Positions 1 to 7,944 of a stretch of DNA of 47,074 nt are shown piece after piece. The translations under genes were made by a program, and so were the position numbers. Below the pieces are notes generated by a model, which saw nothing but the letters and a program-made list of their open reading frames with translations, ran no database searches and was not told the origin of the DNA. Source of the stretch: Gammaproteobacteria bacterium (lineage in GTDB: Bacteria; Pseudomonadota; Gammaproteobacteria; GRL18); NCBI GenBank assembly GCA_016744395.1, contig JADGEK010000002.1, positions 1 through 47,074 on the forward strand. The letters are read 5' to 3'. Numbering within the stretch: the first letter of the stretch is position 1; every line of letters begins with the position of its first letter.

Positions 1-329
1 AGGTGATCAACATAGTCATCGTTTCGGCTGCTATGGTAGCGCCCTGCTTTTAAGGTGTATTGTGCGGTGTAAAAACTGGGTCCTTTTTGTGTCCCTAGTA
101 TTACGGATGGGGCTAACTCAGTGATCCATGAACTTTTGACACCTGCTTTATCCTGCAAAAAAATATTGTCATCGTGTTTGGTTGATATTGTAATGGCAGG
201 TGATGCCGTAATACCCTCAGTGAGTGGAATATCAAATGCATTTTTATTACTTGGTTGAGCAAAAGCTGACAGGCTGAACAAAGTAAAAATAAGAGTAGTC
301 ATGCGTAGCAAGAGCACCGCTTTTTTCAT
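1..329 (-). CDS. Outer-membrane beta-barrel protein of an exopolysaccharide locus (3' end outside window)
   Basis: Reading leftwards from an ATG at 329, the frame stays open to the window edge (109 codons). A GAAGGAAT ribosome-binding site lies just upstream of the start. The product begins with a signal peptide: KK, a hydrophobic stretch, then SLSAFA-Q. The mature part has the pattern 'HDDNIF...SSWITELAPSVILG...YTAQYTLKAGRYHSS.NDDYVDH', alternating polar and hydrophobic residues as in beta strands. This resembles the BBP2-type putative porins encoded next to exopolysaccharide genes. It is divergent from the sugar-transferase gene at 538, so the two probably share the 330-537 promoter region. 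A role in polysaccharide export or surface attachment is inferred from family and neighbours. Only the N-terminal part is visible, so the family call is moderate. Confidence 0.6.
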   Translation of the reverse strand, partial: MKKAVLLLRMTTLIFTLFSLSAFAQPSNKNAFDIPLTEGITASPAITISTKHDDNIFLQDKAGVKSSWITELAPSVILGTQKGPSFYTAQYTLKAGRYHSSRNDDYVDH

Positions 330-537
330 TTGAAAGAATTCCTTCTATAGGATTTTGAATATTAGATATTATCTATATATCTGCTTATTTTGTCTGTAGG
401 ATATATCTTATTTAATAACAATTATTATAAGGTTATACTAATAATTAACAATATTATGCGTCTTATTCATAAGAGCAATGAAGTGATAAGGAGTTGTATT
501 CTTCATTTAGTAACATTCAAATTATTGAGTACAAAAC

Positions 538-1944
538 GTGACCAGTAAAGAGTTTAATCACCATCGCCATCAAACTACGGAGCAGTTTTTTCGACTCTTT
601 GATCTTGCCAGTATTATAGTATCATTGTTATTTTCAATGATGATTTATAACATTCATATCGACATTAATTATGTTTTTGCTGGTACGATAGCAATGCTCT
701 GCTTTATTTTGATTTCAGGCCTCAGTCAACTCTATCATGATGAACCGACCCGTGCTCTTAAAGGCCGTTCTGATCTGGTTATTTTGACCTCGGTTCTTAC
801 CTTTATTGTTTTACTGATTCTGGCTTACCTCACAAAAACCACCAGTCACTATTCCAGGGTCACGATTAGTCTATGGTTTTTTATAATGCCAATCATGATG
901 ATAACCTGGAGAATAATTGCTTATCGAATTCATATCAATCGCTACAAAAAAAAGAAAGGGTTTAAACGAGTTGCCATTCTGGGTGCCAATAATATTGGTA
1001 ATGATATCGCTAAAAAAATAAATGATGACTTTACTTTAGGTTATCAATTGGTTGGTTTTTTTGATGATAGAACTGAAACCAACGATAGGATACCCGAAGT
1101 TCTAAATGGTGCCATCGTTGGCTCATTTGAAGACGTTATAAAAGCCGCTCGCTCAAGAGAAATTGATATATTATACATTACCCTGCCTTTGGCGGCTGAA
1201 AAACGAATTGTTTTGTTATTAGATGACTTAAGTGATTGTGCCATTGCCGTTCATATTATTCCTAACTTTTTTATTTATAATATTCTTCATGCTCGTTGGC
1301 ATACAATTGGTGAACATCAGGCATTGAGTATTTACGATACGCCTTTTTATGGTGTGGGGAGTTTACTAAAAAAAGCAGAAGATATGATTATTGCCTCTCT
1401 CATTTTAATATTAATCTGCCTACCCTTCTTAATCATTGCGATTGCAATTAAGCTCACCTCACCAGGGCCTGTTATTTTTAAACAAAAACGCTACGGTGTT
1501 AATGGTAACGAATTAATTGTCTATAAGTTTCGCAGCATGACAACTTGCGATGATGGTGATGAAATTAAGCAGGCGACCAAAGGCGATGCTCGCATTACCA
1601 AATTAGGGGCTTTTTTACGTAAAACCTCTCTGGATGAATTACCTCAATTTTTTAATGTGCTCAATGGCAGTATGTCTATTGTTGGACCACGGCCTCATGC
1701 GGTTGCACACAATGAGGAATATCGCCAACAAATCAGTTGTTATATGTTGAGACATATGGTCAAACCAGGGATCACAGGTTGGGCTCAAGTGAATGGTTTG
1801 CGTGGAGAAACTAAACATTTGGAACAGATGGAAAAGCGTATTGAATATGATCTGCATTATATTCGCAACTGGTCATTTATGTGGGATATCAAGATTATAT
1901 TGAGAACAATTTTTCAAGGCTTTGTTAATAAGAATGCTTATTGA
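538..1944 (+). CDS. Undecaprenyl-phosphate sugar-1-phosphate transferase (WcaJ/PssY-like polyprenyl glycosylphosphotransferase)
   Basis: A 468-residue inner-membrane enzyme of the polyprenyl-phosphate hexose-1-phosphate transferase family, which loads the first sugar phosphate onto undecaprenyl phosphate to start exopolysaccharide synthesis. The N-terminal third holds four hydrophobic segments (about residues 20-115). A CoA-binding-like Rossmann region follows (VAILGANNIGNDIA, about 147-160; FFDDR). The C-terminal catalytic domain (about 280-468) shows a membrane segment, then SPGPVIFKQKRYG, YKFRSM, KTSLDELPQFFNVL, SIVGPRPH, and KPGITGWAQVNGLRGET, all family signatures. The GTG at 538 is the only start after an in-frame stop at 526 that preserves the complete N-terminus. 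No strong ribosome-binding site is seen; the nearest good one (AAGGAG, 488-493) is too far away. It overlaps the next small gene. Sugar specificity cannot be told from sequence. Confidence 0.9.
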   Translation: MTSKEFNHHRHQTTEQFFRLFDLASIIVSLLFSMMIYNIHIDINYVFAGTIAMLCFILISGLSQLYHDEPTRALKGRSDLVILTSVLTFIVLLILAYLTKTTSHYSRVTISLWFFIMPIMMITWRIIAYRIHINRYKKKKGFKRVAILGANNIGNDIAKKINDDFTLGYQLVGFFDDRTETNDRIPEVLNGAIVGSFEDVIKAARSREIDILYITLPLAAEKRIVLLLDDLSDCAIAVHIIPNFFIYNILHARWHTIGEHQALSIYDTPFYGVGSLLKKAEDMIIASLILILICLPFLIIAIAIKLTSPGPVIFKQKRYGVNGNELIVYKFRSMTTCDDGDEIKQATKGDARITKLGAFLRKTSLDELPQFFNVLNGSMSIVGPRPHAVAHNEEYRQQISCYMLRHMVKPGITGWAQVNGLRGETKHLEQMEKRIEYDLHYIRNWSFMWDIKIILRTIFQGFVNKNAY

Positions 1945-2158
1945 TAAGATAAAAATATTATTCAAGCCTGCCTCTTGGGTTTTATTTCTGGTGTTTATTA
2001 CTGGGTGTATTACTTCAGCCGTTGCTTTAGATTCTAATGATGATTCAGAGCCAGTTATTTCACCAGCATCCGTTCCAAGTGCTTTTATTCCAATGATATT
2101 ACCTGCTGCTCTGGCCCCCAGAGATACGGGTGTTGGAGTTGCCAGTTATAATAATTAG
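1934..2158 (+). CDS. Small putative lipoprotein or secreted protein of the polysaccharide locus
   Basis: A 74-residue protein overlapping the end of the preceding gene by 11 bases, which suggests translational coupling. I chose the ATG at 1934; a TTG at 1922 in the same frame would add four residues. The N-terminus is basic, then hydrophobic (ASWVLFLVFITGC), ending in ITGC, an acceptable lipobox. This would make Cys27 the lipidated residue from the ATG start. The remaining part is short and rich in Ser, Pro and Ala with no recognisable domain. Position inside the polysaccharide cluster is the only functional hint. I do not recognise the family, and it could instead be a simple signal-peptide protein. 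Confidence 0.45.
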   Translation: MLIDKIKILFKPASWVLFLVFITGCITSAVALDSNDDSEPVISPASVPSAFIPMILPAALAPRDTGVGVASYNN

Positions 2159-2165
2159 TGTGCCT

Positions 2166-2213
2166 GCTTTTGCTTCCCCTTTCTTTAGACGGGGAATTGA
2201 GAGGGTTGGGGGT
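2166..2213 (+). repeat. Intergenic palindromic repeat, copy A
   Basis: The gap between the small gene and the O-antigen-ligase-like gene holds TTGCTTCCCCTTTCTTTAGA followed by CGGGGAATTGAGAGGGTTGGGGG. The CCCCTTTCTTTAGACGGGG part can fold as a short hairpin. The same consensus (GCTTCCCCTTCTTTAGAAGGGG, optionally followed by ATTGAGGGGGTT) recurs at 6745-6876, 9359-9433, 14171-14232 and 27060-27105, so this is a dispersed family. It may act as a weak terminator or RNA-processing site. Confidence 0.5.
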
Positions 2214-2239
2214 ACAAATCAAGAGTCTGTTTTATTTTT

Positions 2240-3670
2240 ATGCATCCATTAAGAAAGAGTGCTTCAGCTGACCAATTTATATTCTATGGCTTTCTTCTTT
2301 TATTTGTCTGGCTGCCTCTGCCTTTAGGCAGTTTTAGGGGATGGGCTATTTCATTTATGGAGGTTTGGGTTTTTGCCCTTTCCATCGCCTGGCTGGTTCT
2401 ATTTTTTAGAAAGCAGGTTCGCTTAAGTTTTACTTTTCGTACTGCATTCATACCACTGGCTTTCTTTTTATTATTTGTTTCCTGGGTTTTCATACAAACT
2501 ATCCCCTTACCCGCCAATTTGGTCGACTTTTTATCTCCTGAAACTTTTGCTGTTTATCAAAGCACCTATCAAATCATTGGCATTGATATGAATTACATTC
2601 CTTTGTCGCTGAATGCCTATGGTACTTATGAAGCGTTTTTGGAAACCTTGAGTTATTTTTTGATTTTTTGTTTGATGTTAGTCTTAGTCAAAAATACCAA
2701 ACGAGTGCGTTTATTTGCAGGGGTTATTATTTTAAGTGGTGTTTTTCAGGCTGTCTATGGCAGTTTAATGACTTTGTCTGGGCTGGAGTATAGTTTCTTT
2801 TTTGAAAAAGAATTTTTTAGAGGTAAAGCGACTGGAACTTTTATTAGCCGAAACCATTTTTCTGGTTATCTGGAGATGTGTCTTGCAATAGGTATTGGTT
2901 TGTTGATTTCCAGTTTATATACGACTTCCTCTGTTTCCTGGCGTGAATTATTTCATCGCATCATCAGTAGTATCCTGGGCAGTAAAGTCAGACTTCGCAT
3001 TGGTCTGGCATTGATGGTCATTGCTCTGGTCATGTCTCATTCTCGTATGGGTAATACGGCTTTTTTTACTAGTCTAACAGTGATGGGCGTATTATATTTG
3101 CTGATTGTAAAAAAGCCACCTCGTAGTGTGGTTATTTTATTTGTCAGTCTGATTGTCATTGATGTGTTTATTGTCGGTGCCTGGTTTGGTATTGATGAAG
3201 TGATGCAGCGTCTTGAAAATACTTCAGCAAATTCTGAATCCCGTGATGAGGTGATAAGGGATACTTTATCTATGATCAAAGAATACCCTCTTGTTGGCAC
3301 GGGAGGTGGGACTTATGAGATCAGTTTTTTACGCTATAAAAGTGAGGACATTTCAATTTATTACCATCACGCCCATAATGACTACCTGGAGTTTTTGGCT
3401 GAATATGGTGTAATTGGAATGAGTTTTCTAGTTTTATTGGTTATCAGCAGTCTGGCAAGTGCTTTATTTGCTCTACGTAAACGGAACCATGCTTTATTGA
3501 AGGGTATGGCTTTTTCTTCATCGATGGGTATTATAGCCATCCTCATTCACTCGACGGTGGATTATAACCTACAAATCCCTTCCAATGCCGCTTTATTTGT
3601 AGCATTACTGGCTTTGGCACATATCAGTCTACATTTAAAACCCAATTCATCTTCAAGAATTAGTCTTTAA
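2240..3670 (+). CDS. O-antigen ligase/polymerase family membrane protein (Wzy_C type)
   Basis: A 476-residue polytopic inner-membrane protein with about ten to twelve hydrophobic segments throughout. The large loop between later segments carries the family hallmarks: SHSRMGNTAF (about 265-275), and further on SESRDEVIRDTL, PLVGTGGGTYE and HHAHNDYLEFLAEYGVIG (about 376-395). These match the O-antigen ligase / O-antigen polymerase superfamily. The family transfers or polymerises undecaprenyl-linked glycans at the periplasmic face. In this setting, behind the priming transferase, a polymerase of the exopolysaccharide is at least as likely as a lipopolysaccharide ligase. The ATG at 2240 has only a weak upstream AAGAG. 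The C-terminus lacks a TPR extension. Confidence 0.8.
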   Translation: MHPLRKSASADQFIFYGFLLLFVWLPLPLGSFRGWAISFMEVWVFALSIAWLVLFFRKQVRLSFTFRTAFIPLAFFLLFVSWVFIQTIPLPANLVDFLSPETFAVYQSTYQIIGIDMNYIPLSLNAYGTYEAFLETLSYFLIFCLMLVLVKNTKRVRLFAGVIILSGVFQAVYGSLMTLSGLEYSFFFEKEFFRGKATGTFISRNHFSGYLEMCLAIGIGLLISSLYTTSSVSWRELFHRIISSILGSKVRLRIGLALMVIALVMSHSRMGNTAFFTSLTVMGVLYLLIVKKPPRSVVILFVSLIVIDVFIVGAWFGIDEVMQRLENTSANSESRDEVIRDTLSMIKEYPLVGTGGGTYEISFLRYKSEDISIYYHHAHNDYLEFLAEYGVIGMSFLVLLVISSLASALFALRKRNHALLKGMAFSSSMGIIAILIHSTVDYNLQIPSNAALFVALLALAHISLHLKPNSSSRISL

Positions 3671-3727
3671 GATCTATAATTGATATTTAGAGTTCTAATC
3701 AATTTTTTGAGTTAAGTAAATATCATC

Positions 3728-4495
3728 ATGCATAAACATATCCGAATTTTTATTCTCTTAATCATTCTACTCATTGTTGCCGTAGGTAATCTGGCAACTA
3801 ATTGGCGTGCGACTGATTGGGATCATTCTTTAAGGGTGGTGGTTTACCCTATCAATGGCGATCATTCTCCAGTAACCGAAGAATACATTAACAACCTTAA
3901 TGATAATAGTTTCAGTGATATCAAACCATTTTTTATTGAAGAATTAGACAATTATGGTATAAGTTTATCTGATCCGATTGAGATTGCCTTGTCACCCATC
4001 GTCACGGAACACCCTCCTTCGACACCACCCAAAGGTAATATTTTTGAAATTATTGTTTGGAGTTTAAAGTTACGTTATTGGGCTTTTCAAAGAGATGAAT
4101 ACCAAGGCCCAAAACCTGAAATTCAAGTCTTTGCCTTGTATTATGATCCCAAAATAACACCTTATGTTCGACATTCTACAGGCCTGGAAAAAGGACATAT
4201 TGCTGTCATTAATCTGTTTGCCGATAAAAAACACTATGGCAGTAATCAATTTATCATGACTCATGAGTTGTTACACACCTTAGGCGCTAGCGATAAATAT
4301 AACCTGTCAACCAATGAACCTAGCTATCCTGATGGCTATGCTGAGCCAGACTTAGAACCTCTTTATCCTCAATCTTATGCTGAAGTAATGGGGGGGAGAA
4401 TTCCACTGAGTGAAAATGAAAATAGAATTCCGGGCTCACTTGCTGAAGTGATTATTGGGAAGCAAACCGCGAGAGAAATTCGGATGCTGAAATAG
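3728..4495 (+). CDS. Membrane-anchored zincin-like putative metallopeptidase
   Basis: A 255-residue protein with one N-terminal hydrophobic segment (about residues 5-25), most likely a signal anchor placing the rest in the periplasm. Near residues 179-190 it carries HELLHTLGASDKY, matching the HExxHxxGxxD/H zinc-binding and catalytic motif of zincin metallopeptidases: two His, the catalytic Glu and a plausible third Asp or nearby ligand. No other domain is recognised. It follows the O-antigen-ligase-like gene with a 57-base gap in the same direction, so it may be the last gene of the polysaccharide transcript. Its substrate is unknown; modification of a surface protein or of the assembly machinery is speculation. 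The gene ends convergently with the rnf island. Confidence 0.6.
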   Translation: MHKHIRIFILLIILLIVAVGNLATNWRATDWDHSLRVVVYPINGDHSPVTEEYINNLNDNSFSDIKPFFIEELDNYGISLSDPIEIALSPIVTEHPPSTPPKGNIFEIIVWSLKLRYWAFQRDEYQGPKPEIQVFALYYDPKITPYVRHSTGLEKGHIAVINLFADKKHYGSNQFIMTHELLHTLGASDKYNLSTNEPSYPDGYAEPDLEPLYPQSYAEVMGGRIPLSENENRIPGSLAEVIIGKQTAREIRMLK

Positions 4496-4574
4496 TTTAC
4501 CATTTAAAGAAGCGTCCCTCAGTCCTCCTTCGCATCAGACTGCCTACTTTTGGTGAAAAAGGTTTCGGCTTATG

Positions 4575-4781
4575 TCAGTCTGGTCTTAGTTTTGATTTTT
4601 TAGGCGTTTGAGTTGATTGGCAGGTTTCAGCTTCCTTATCACCACAGGAACGTGTGCAGCCACCACAGCCTGCTTTGTAGCCTTTATAGTTTGAATCTTG
4701 TTTTGCCAGCCAGCCTTGAAAAACGACCCATAATACACAGAGTAATATCAGGCCAAGCAAGCTTAAGATGTGTGTTAACAT
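4575..4781 (-). CDS. Small Cys-rich single-pass membrane protein at the end of the rnf operon
   Basis: A 68-residue protein starting at an ATG (4781) preceded by CAGGAAACTC, only 13 bases after the rnfA stop; an upstream in-frame start would overlap rnfA and lacks a ribosome-binding site. One membrane helix (residues 4-24, LTHILSLLGLILLCVLWVVF) is followed by KAGCGGCTRSCG and a further Cys. Small helix-plus-Cys proteins occur as FeoB-associated Cys-rich proteins and as NqrM, the iron-delivering maturation factor of Na+-NQR, a relative of Rnf. The spacing of its cysteines does not match my memory of either exactly. A role in inserting the iron or Fe-S centre between RnfA and RnfE is a reasonable inference from position, not shown. 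Confidence 0.6.
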   Translation of the reverse strand: MLTHILSLLGLILLCVLWVVFQGWLAKQDSNYKGYKAGCGGCTRSCGDKEAETCQSTQTPKKSKLRPD

Positions 4782-4794
4782 GAGTTTCCTGTGC

Positions 4795-5373
4795 TTAGGT
4801 GGAGCTAAAGAGCCCTGCAAAGCCCATAAATGCCATGGACAATATGCCGGCAATGATTAAATTAAATGCGGTACCACGAATAAGAGCAGGCACATCATTG
4901 ATTTCAGTTTCTTCTCGTATACCTGCCATAAGAACCATGGCTAAAGTAAATCCAGCGCCTGCCCCTAAAGCAAAAGTTAAACCTTCGACTAAACCATAAC
5001 CACGGTTAGTGGCAAAAATGGCCAAGCCGAGAATGGCACAATTGGTGGTTATTAATGGCAAGAAAATACCCAAAGATTTGAACAAACTGGGGCTGAGTTT
5101 TTTAATACTCATTTCAATAAATTGTACGGTACTGGCAATCACAACAATAAAACTGATCAGTCGTAAGTAAGGTGCATAGATCAAAACATAAGTATTTAAA
5201 ATCCAGGCGCAAAGTGCTGTGATGATTAAAACAAAAGTTGTCGCCAGTCCCAACCTGAAAGAGGTTTCTAATTGCCCTGAGACACCCAGAAAAGGACATA
5301 AACCTAAGAAGTAGGCCAGCACAAAATTATTAACCAGAAGTGTACTGATAAAAATCCAAAGTAAATCATCCAT
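4795..5373 (-). CDS. rnfA: Rnf electron-transport complex subunit A
   Basis: 192 residues, the normal length of RnfA, with six hydrophobic segments. The protein shows the conserved Cys-containing half-helices LGLCPFLGVS (about residues 24-33) and ITTNCAILGLA (about 108-118). In RnfA and its homologue NqrE/NqrD these hold one of the intramembrane iron-centre ligand pairs shared with RnfE. RnfA is an inner-membrane core subunit passing electrons across the membrane within the complex that couples ferredoxin:NAD+ electron transfer to ion translocation. The start codon overlaps the end of rnfE by 8 bases, indicating coupling. The gene order C-D-G-E-A is preserved, but rnfB lies upstream, separated from rnfC by a 4.7-kb gene. 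Confidence 0.95.
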   Translation of the reverse strand: MDDLLWIFISTLLVNNFVLAYFLGLCPFLGVSGQLETSFRLGLATTFVLIITALCAWILNTYVLIYAPYLRLISFIVVIASTVQFIEMSIKKLSPSLFKSLGIFLPLITTNCAILGLAIFATNRGYGLVEGLTFALGAGAGFTLAMVLMAGIREETEINDVPALIRGTAFNLIIAGILSMAFMGFAGLFSST

Positions 5374-6034
5374 TTTTATCGACTCCCAGCACAGCGGCTC
5401 TGTCTGCTTCAGCCACTTTACCCAAAAACTGTTTTCTACGCTCGGTAAACCAGTTAAAAAACAATAACAACAAGCCCAGTGTTAAGAAACCGCCAGGTGG
5501 TAAGATCATAATCACCCAGGGTTCAAAGTTGCTGCCAAAGAGATCAACGCCAAATAAGGCCCCTACGCCCAGGATTTCTCTGACTGAGCCCAAAGCAAAT
5601 AAAGCGATCATAAAGCCGCCAGACATGCCCACAGCATCCATCACAGCGTATTTAACATTGTGCTTTGAGGCGAACGCCTCTTGTCTGCCAAGGATCATAC
5701 AATTAGCCACAATCAAAGGTATGAATGCGCCCAGTTCTTTATGTATCGCGGGTAACATCGCCAGCAAACTGTAATCAACCACCGTGACAAAGGTGGCAAT
5801 GATAATAATGTATAAAGAGATGCGAACCTGTTTTGGTATCCACTGTTTAAAGCTTGAAACCAAAAAGCTGGAACCGACTAACACGAAAAAAGTGGCCACT
5901 CCCATCACGACCGCATTAATAGCAGAGTTGGTCACTGCCAACATGGGGCACATGCCAAGTACCTGTACAAAAACGGGGTTATCCCGCCACAGGCCTTTAA
6001 TCATTTCTTCATATGCAGTGGTATCTGTTGCCAT
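5366..6034 (-). CDS. rnfE: Rnf electron-transport complex subunit E
   Basis: 222 residues from the ATG at 6034, which lies four bases after the rnfG stop; a longer version from 6073 would overlap rnfG and adds a lysine-rich tail untypical of the family. Six hydrophobic segments are visible, with the conserved VLGMCPMLAVT (about residue 26) and VANCMILGRQEAFAS (about residue 107), the second Cys pair of the RnfA/RnfE intramembrane iron site. PPGGFLTLG near residue 185 is also typical. RnfE is an integral membrane core subunit homologous to NqrD. Cys residues required for the iron site are intact in both RnfA and RnfE, so the membrane part appears functional. Confidence 0.95.
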   Translation of the reverse strand: MATDTTAYEEMIKGLWRDNPVFVQVLGMCPMLAVTNSAINAVVMGVATFFVLVGSSFLVSSFKQWIPKQVRISLYIIIIATFVTVVDYSLLAMLPAIHKELGAFIPLIVANCMILGRQEAFASKHNVKYAVMDAVGMSGGFMIALFALGSVREILGVGALFGVDLFGSNFEPWVIMILPPGGFLTLGLLLLFFNWFTERRKQFLGKVAEADRAAVLGVDKNG

Positions 6035-6038
6035 AATA

Positions 6039-6728
6039 CTATCCGTTATTCGCTTCTTTTTTGGTTTCTTCAATTTCTAGGGCAGGCTCATTACCTGGCT
6101 GAGGAAGACGTGGTGACCAGATATTAAATGCCTTATTAATAATTCGAACCACCGCTTTGGATGAAATAGTCGCCCCTGTAATCGAATCAATTTCATTATC
6201 CTGACTCTTTGTGCCTTTTTTAACGGCTTTAATGTCTTTAGTCATGGGTAAGCCCATAAATTCACCCACAAAAGCCATATCTTTGAAAATTTTATCACCC
6301 AATCCTGGCGTCTCACGACTGTCCAAAATTTCCATTCCAGTTATTGTACGATTAGAAGAAAGATAACCATATAAAACATGAATCGTATCTTGAAAACCTG
6401 GCCCTTTACCTTGTATGGCATAACCTATGAACTGTCCTTTGGTGTCATAACCTGCAAAAATCATGTCATCATCCATGCCATCTGATTTTACAAGCAGTAA
6501 CTTATTATCTACAAAATGTAATTTTTGCATAGAGCTGACATCAGGCAGTACTTTAAAAACGGCTTCACGCAATTCTCTGGCTTTATTTTCTTTAATGGTA
6601 TTAAAGGTCAGCATATAAATTGAGATGATAATAATACCAGAAATAAAACCAGCCACTGCCATTGAAATAATGAGACGTTGACTGCCTGGTTCTTGAACCT
6701 GAATTGAAATTTCTTTTAAATTTGTCAT
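6039..6728 (-). CDS. rnfG: Rnf electron-transport complex subunit G (FMN-bearing)
   Basis: 229 residues with one N-terminal membrane helix (about 19-41) and a periplasmic FMN-binding domain. SITGATISSKAVV near residues 182-194 contains the SGAT-like motif; Thr187 is the expected site of the phosphoester-linked FMN. GLGDKIFKD and GKGPGFQDTIHVLYGY are also family-like. RnfG carries electrons on the periplasmic side between the membrane subunits, as does NqrC. It is separated from rnfD by a 186-base gap that contains a long inverted repeat, unlike the other tightly packed junctions from rnfG to rnfA. Covalent flavinylation would need an ApbE enzyme, which is not encoded in the window. Confidence 0.93.
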   Translation of the reverse strand: MTNLKEISIQVQEPGSQRLIISMAVAGFISGIIIISIYMLTFNTIKENKARELREAVFKVLPDVSSMQKLHFVDNKLLLVKSDGMDDDMIFAGYDTKGQFIGYAIQGKGPGFQDTIHVLYGYLSSNRTITGMEILDSRETPGLGDKIFKDMAFVGEFMGLPMTKDIKAVKKGTKSQDNEIDSITGATISSKAVVRIINKAFNIWSPRLPQPGNEPALEIEETKKEANNG

Positions 6729-6744
6729 ATTTTTTAATTTGTGC

Positions 6745-6876
6745 CCATCCGTAAATTACTTTTTCTTTAGCTTCACCCTTTTTCAAAGGGGGACTGAGGG
6801 GGTTAGTTATTGATTTGCAACCCCCTCAATCCCCCTTCTAAAGAATGGGGAGGCTAAAAGCTGAATAAACGGATGG
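6745..6876. repeat. Long intergenic inverted repeat between rnfD and rnfG, copy B of the palindromic family
   Basis: The outer arms CCATCCGT (6745-6752) and ACGGATGG (6869-6876) are exact complements. Inside, TTTAGCTTCACCCTTTTTCA with AAGGGGGACTGAGGGGGTTA pairs imperfectly with AACCCCCTCAATCCCCCTTC and TAAAGAATGGGGAGGCTAAA. The result is a roughly 130-base cruciform with loop GTTATTGATTTGC. It is the largest member of the dispersed repeat family and sits within the rnf transcript, where it could pause polymerase or set a processing point that changes subunit ratios. Confidence 0.65.
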
Positions 6877-6914
6877 TCATTGGTAAGCCATCCTTTGTAT
6901 ACCAGGCTTTAAGT

Positions 6915-7931
6915 TTAACGACCAAATATTTTCGGCTGTGTATAACGATCAATAAGAGGTGTTGCAGCATTCATGAGCAAGATTGCATACAGCATACCCT
7001 CGGGTAAACCACCGTATAAACGAATGAGAACCACCAAAAAGCCAACACCAATACCAAATATCCAACAGCCTTTCGGTGTTAAAGGTGAAGTCACAGGATC
7101 GGTTGCCATAAAAAAGGTACCCAGCAGTAAACCACCGGAAAATAATGTGAAGAAAGGAGATGGATAACTGGTAGTGGACTCTGCACTACTGGTCAACAGC
7201 ATTATCAATGAAAATAAAGCAGCTGTTGAAAAAATAGCAACAGGAATACGCCAGTCAATACTGCGGCGTATTAATAAAAATAAGCCACCCAATAATAAAA
7301 ACAAGCTGCTTGTCTCCCCGATTGAGCCTGCGGTATTACCCATAAAGAGACTCACTAATTCTGTCCCCTGATGTTCAAATTTCATAAGACCCAAAGGTGT
7401 CGCAGTACTCAGTGCATCATAGTGACCTTGCATAAAAGGCAGTGCCAGATTACTACTGTGTATTTGAAAAAATTCGCCTGGACCACCTGCGGGCCCCCAA
7501 GTCGTCATTGCAATGGGGAATGTCCCCAATAAAAAAGCGCGACCTAATAATGCAGGGTTAAAAATATTAGCTCCCAACCCACCCCAAATCACTTTACCCA
7601 GACCGATACTCACTGAACCACCCAGAAATGCCATCCATAAAGGTAAACCTGACGGTAAAGTCAGTCCTAGTAATAGTCCTGTTAAACCTGCACTGGTGTC
7701 ACTCAGAGCGAAGCGTCTTTTTTCTTTGTCTGTAAAAACCCACTCGGTTAATACGGCACCTGCAATTGAAGCAATAATAATAAGTAAAGCACTTAAACCA
7801 AAAAACCATAGAGCCGCACAGGTCGCAGGAAAAAGAGCAATCCAGACATCTTTCATTGCCGCAGGCGTAGTTAATTCCTGGTGCAGTAAGGGTGCTGATT
7901 GAAGTAGCAGTTTCGGATCTTTATTTTTCAT
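6915..7931 (-). CDS. rnfD: Rnf electron-transport complex subunit D (FMN-bearing membrane subunit)
   Basis: 338 residues with about ten hydrophobic segments. DALSTATPLG near residue 172-181 fits the covalent-FMN site of RnfD/NqrB, with Thr178 the expected attachment point. VIWGGLGANIFNPALLGRAFL (about 114-134) and LLLGTFFMATDPVTSPLT (about 270-287) are strongly conserved family stretches. RnfD is thought to form the main ion-translocating path with the other membrane subunits and passes electrons towards RnfG. It starts 13 bases after the rnfC stop, so translation is probably coupled. The long inverted repeat at 6745-6876 follows it. Length and motifs are normal, with no sign of decay. Confidence 0.95.
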   Translation of the reverse strand: MKNKDPKLLLQSAPLLHQELTTPAAMKDVWIALFPATCAALWFFGLSALLIIIASIAGAVLTEWVFTDKEKRRFALSDTSAGLTGLLLGLTLPSGLPLWMAFLGGSVSIGLGKVIWGGLGANIFNPALLGRAFLLGTFPIAMTTWGPAGGPGEFFQIHSSNLALPFMQGHYDALSTATPLGLMKFEHQGTELVSLFMGNTAGSIGETSSLFLLLGGLFLLIRRSIDWRIPVAIFSTAALFSLIMLLTSSAESTTSYPSPFFTLFSGGLLLGTFFMATDPVTSPLTPKGCWIFGIGVGFLVVLIRLYGGLPEGMLYAILLMNAATPLIDRYTQPKIFGR

Positions 7932-7944
7932 TAATGTTTTGTCT

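Noticed and set aside
7513..7902. 129-codon plus-strand frame inside rnfD
   Set aside because: Antisense to a well-conserved membrane protein; Pro/Lys/Ala composition is a typical shadow.
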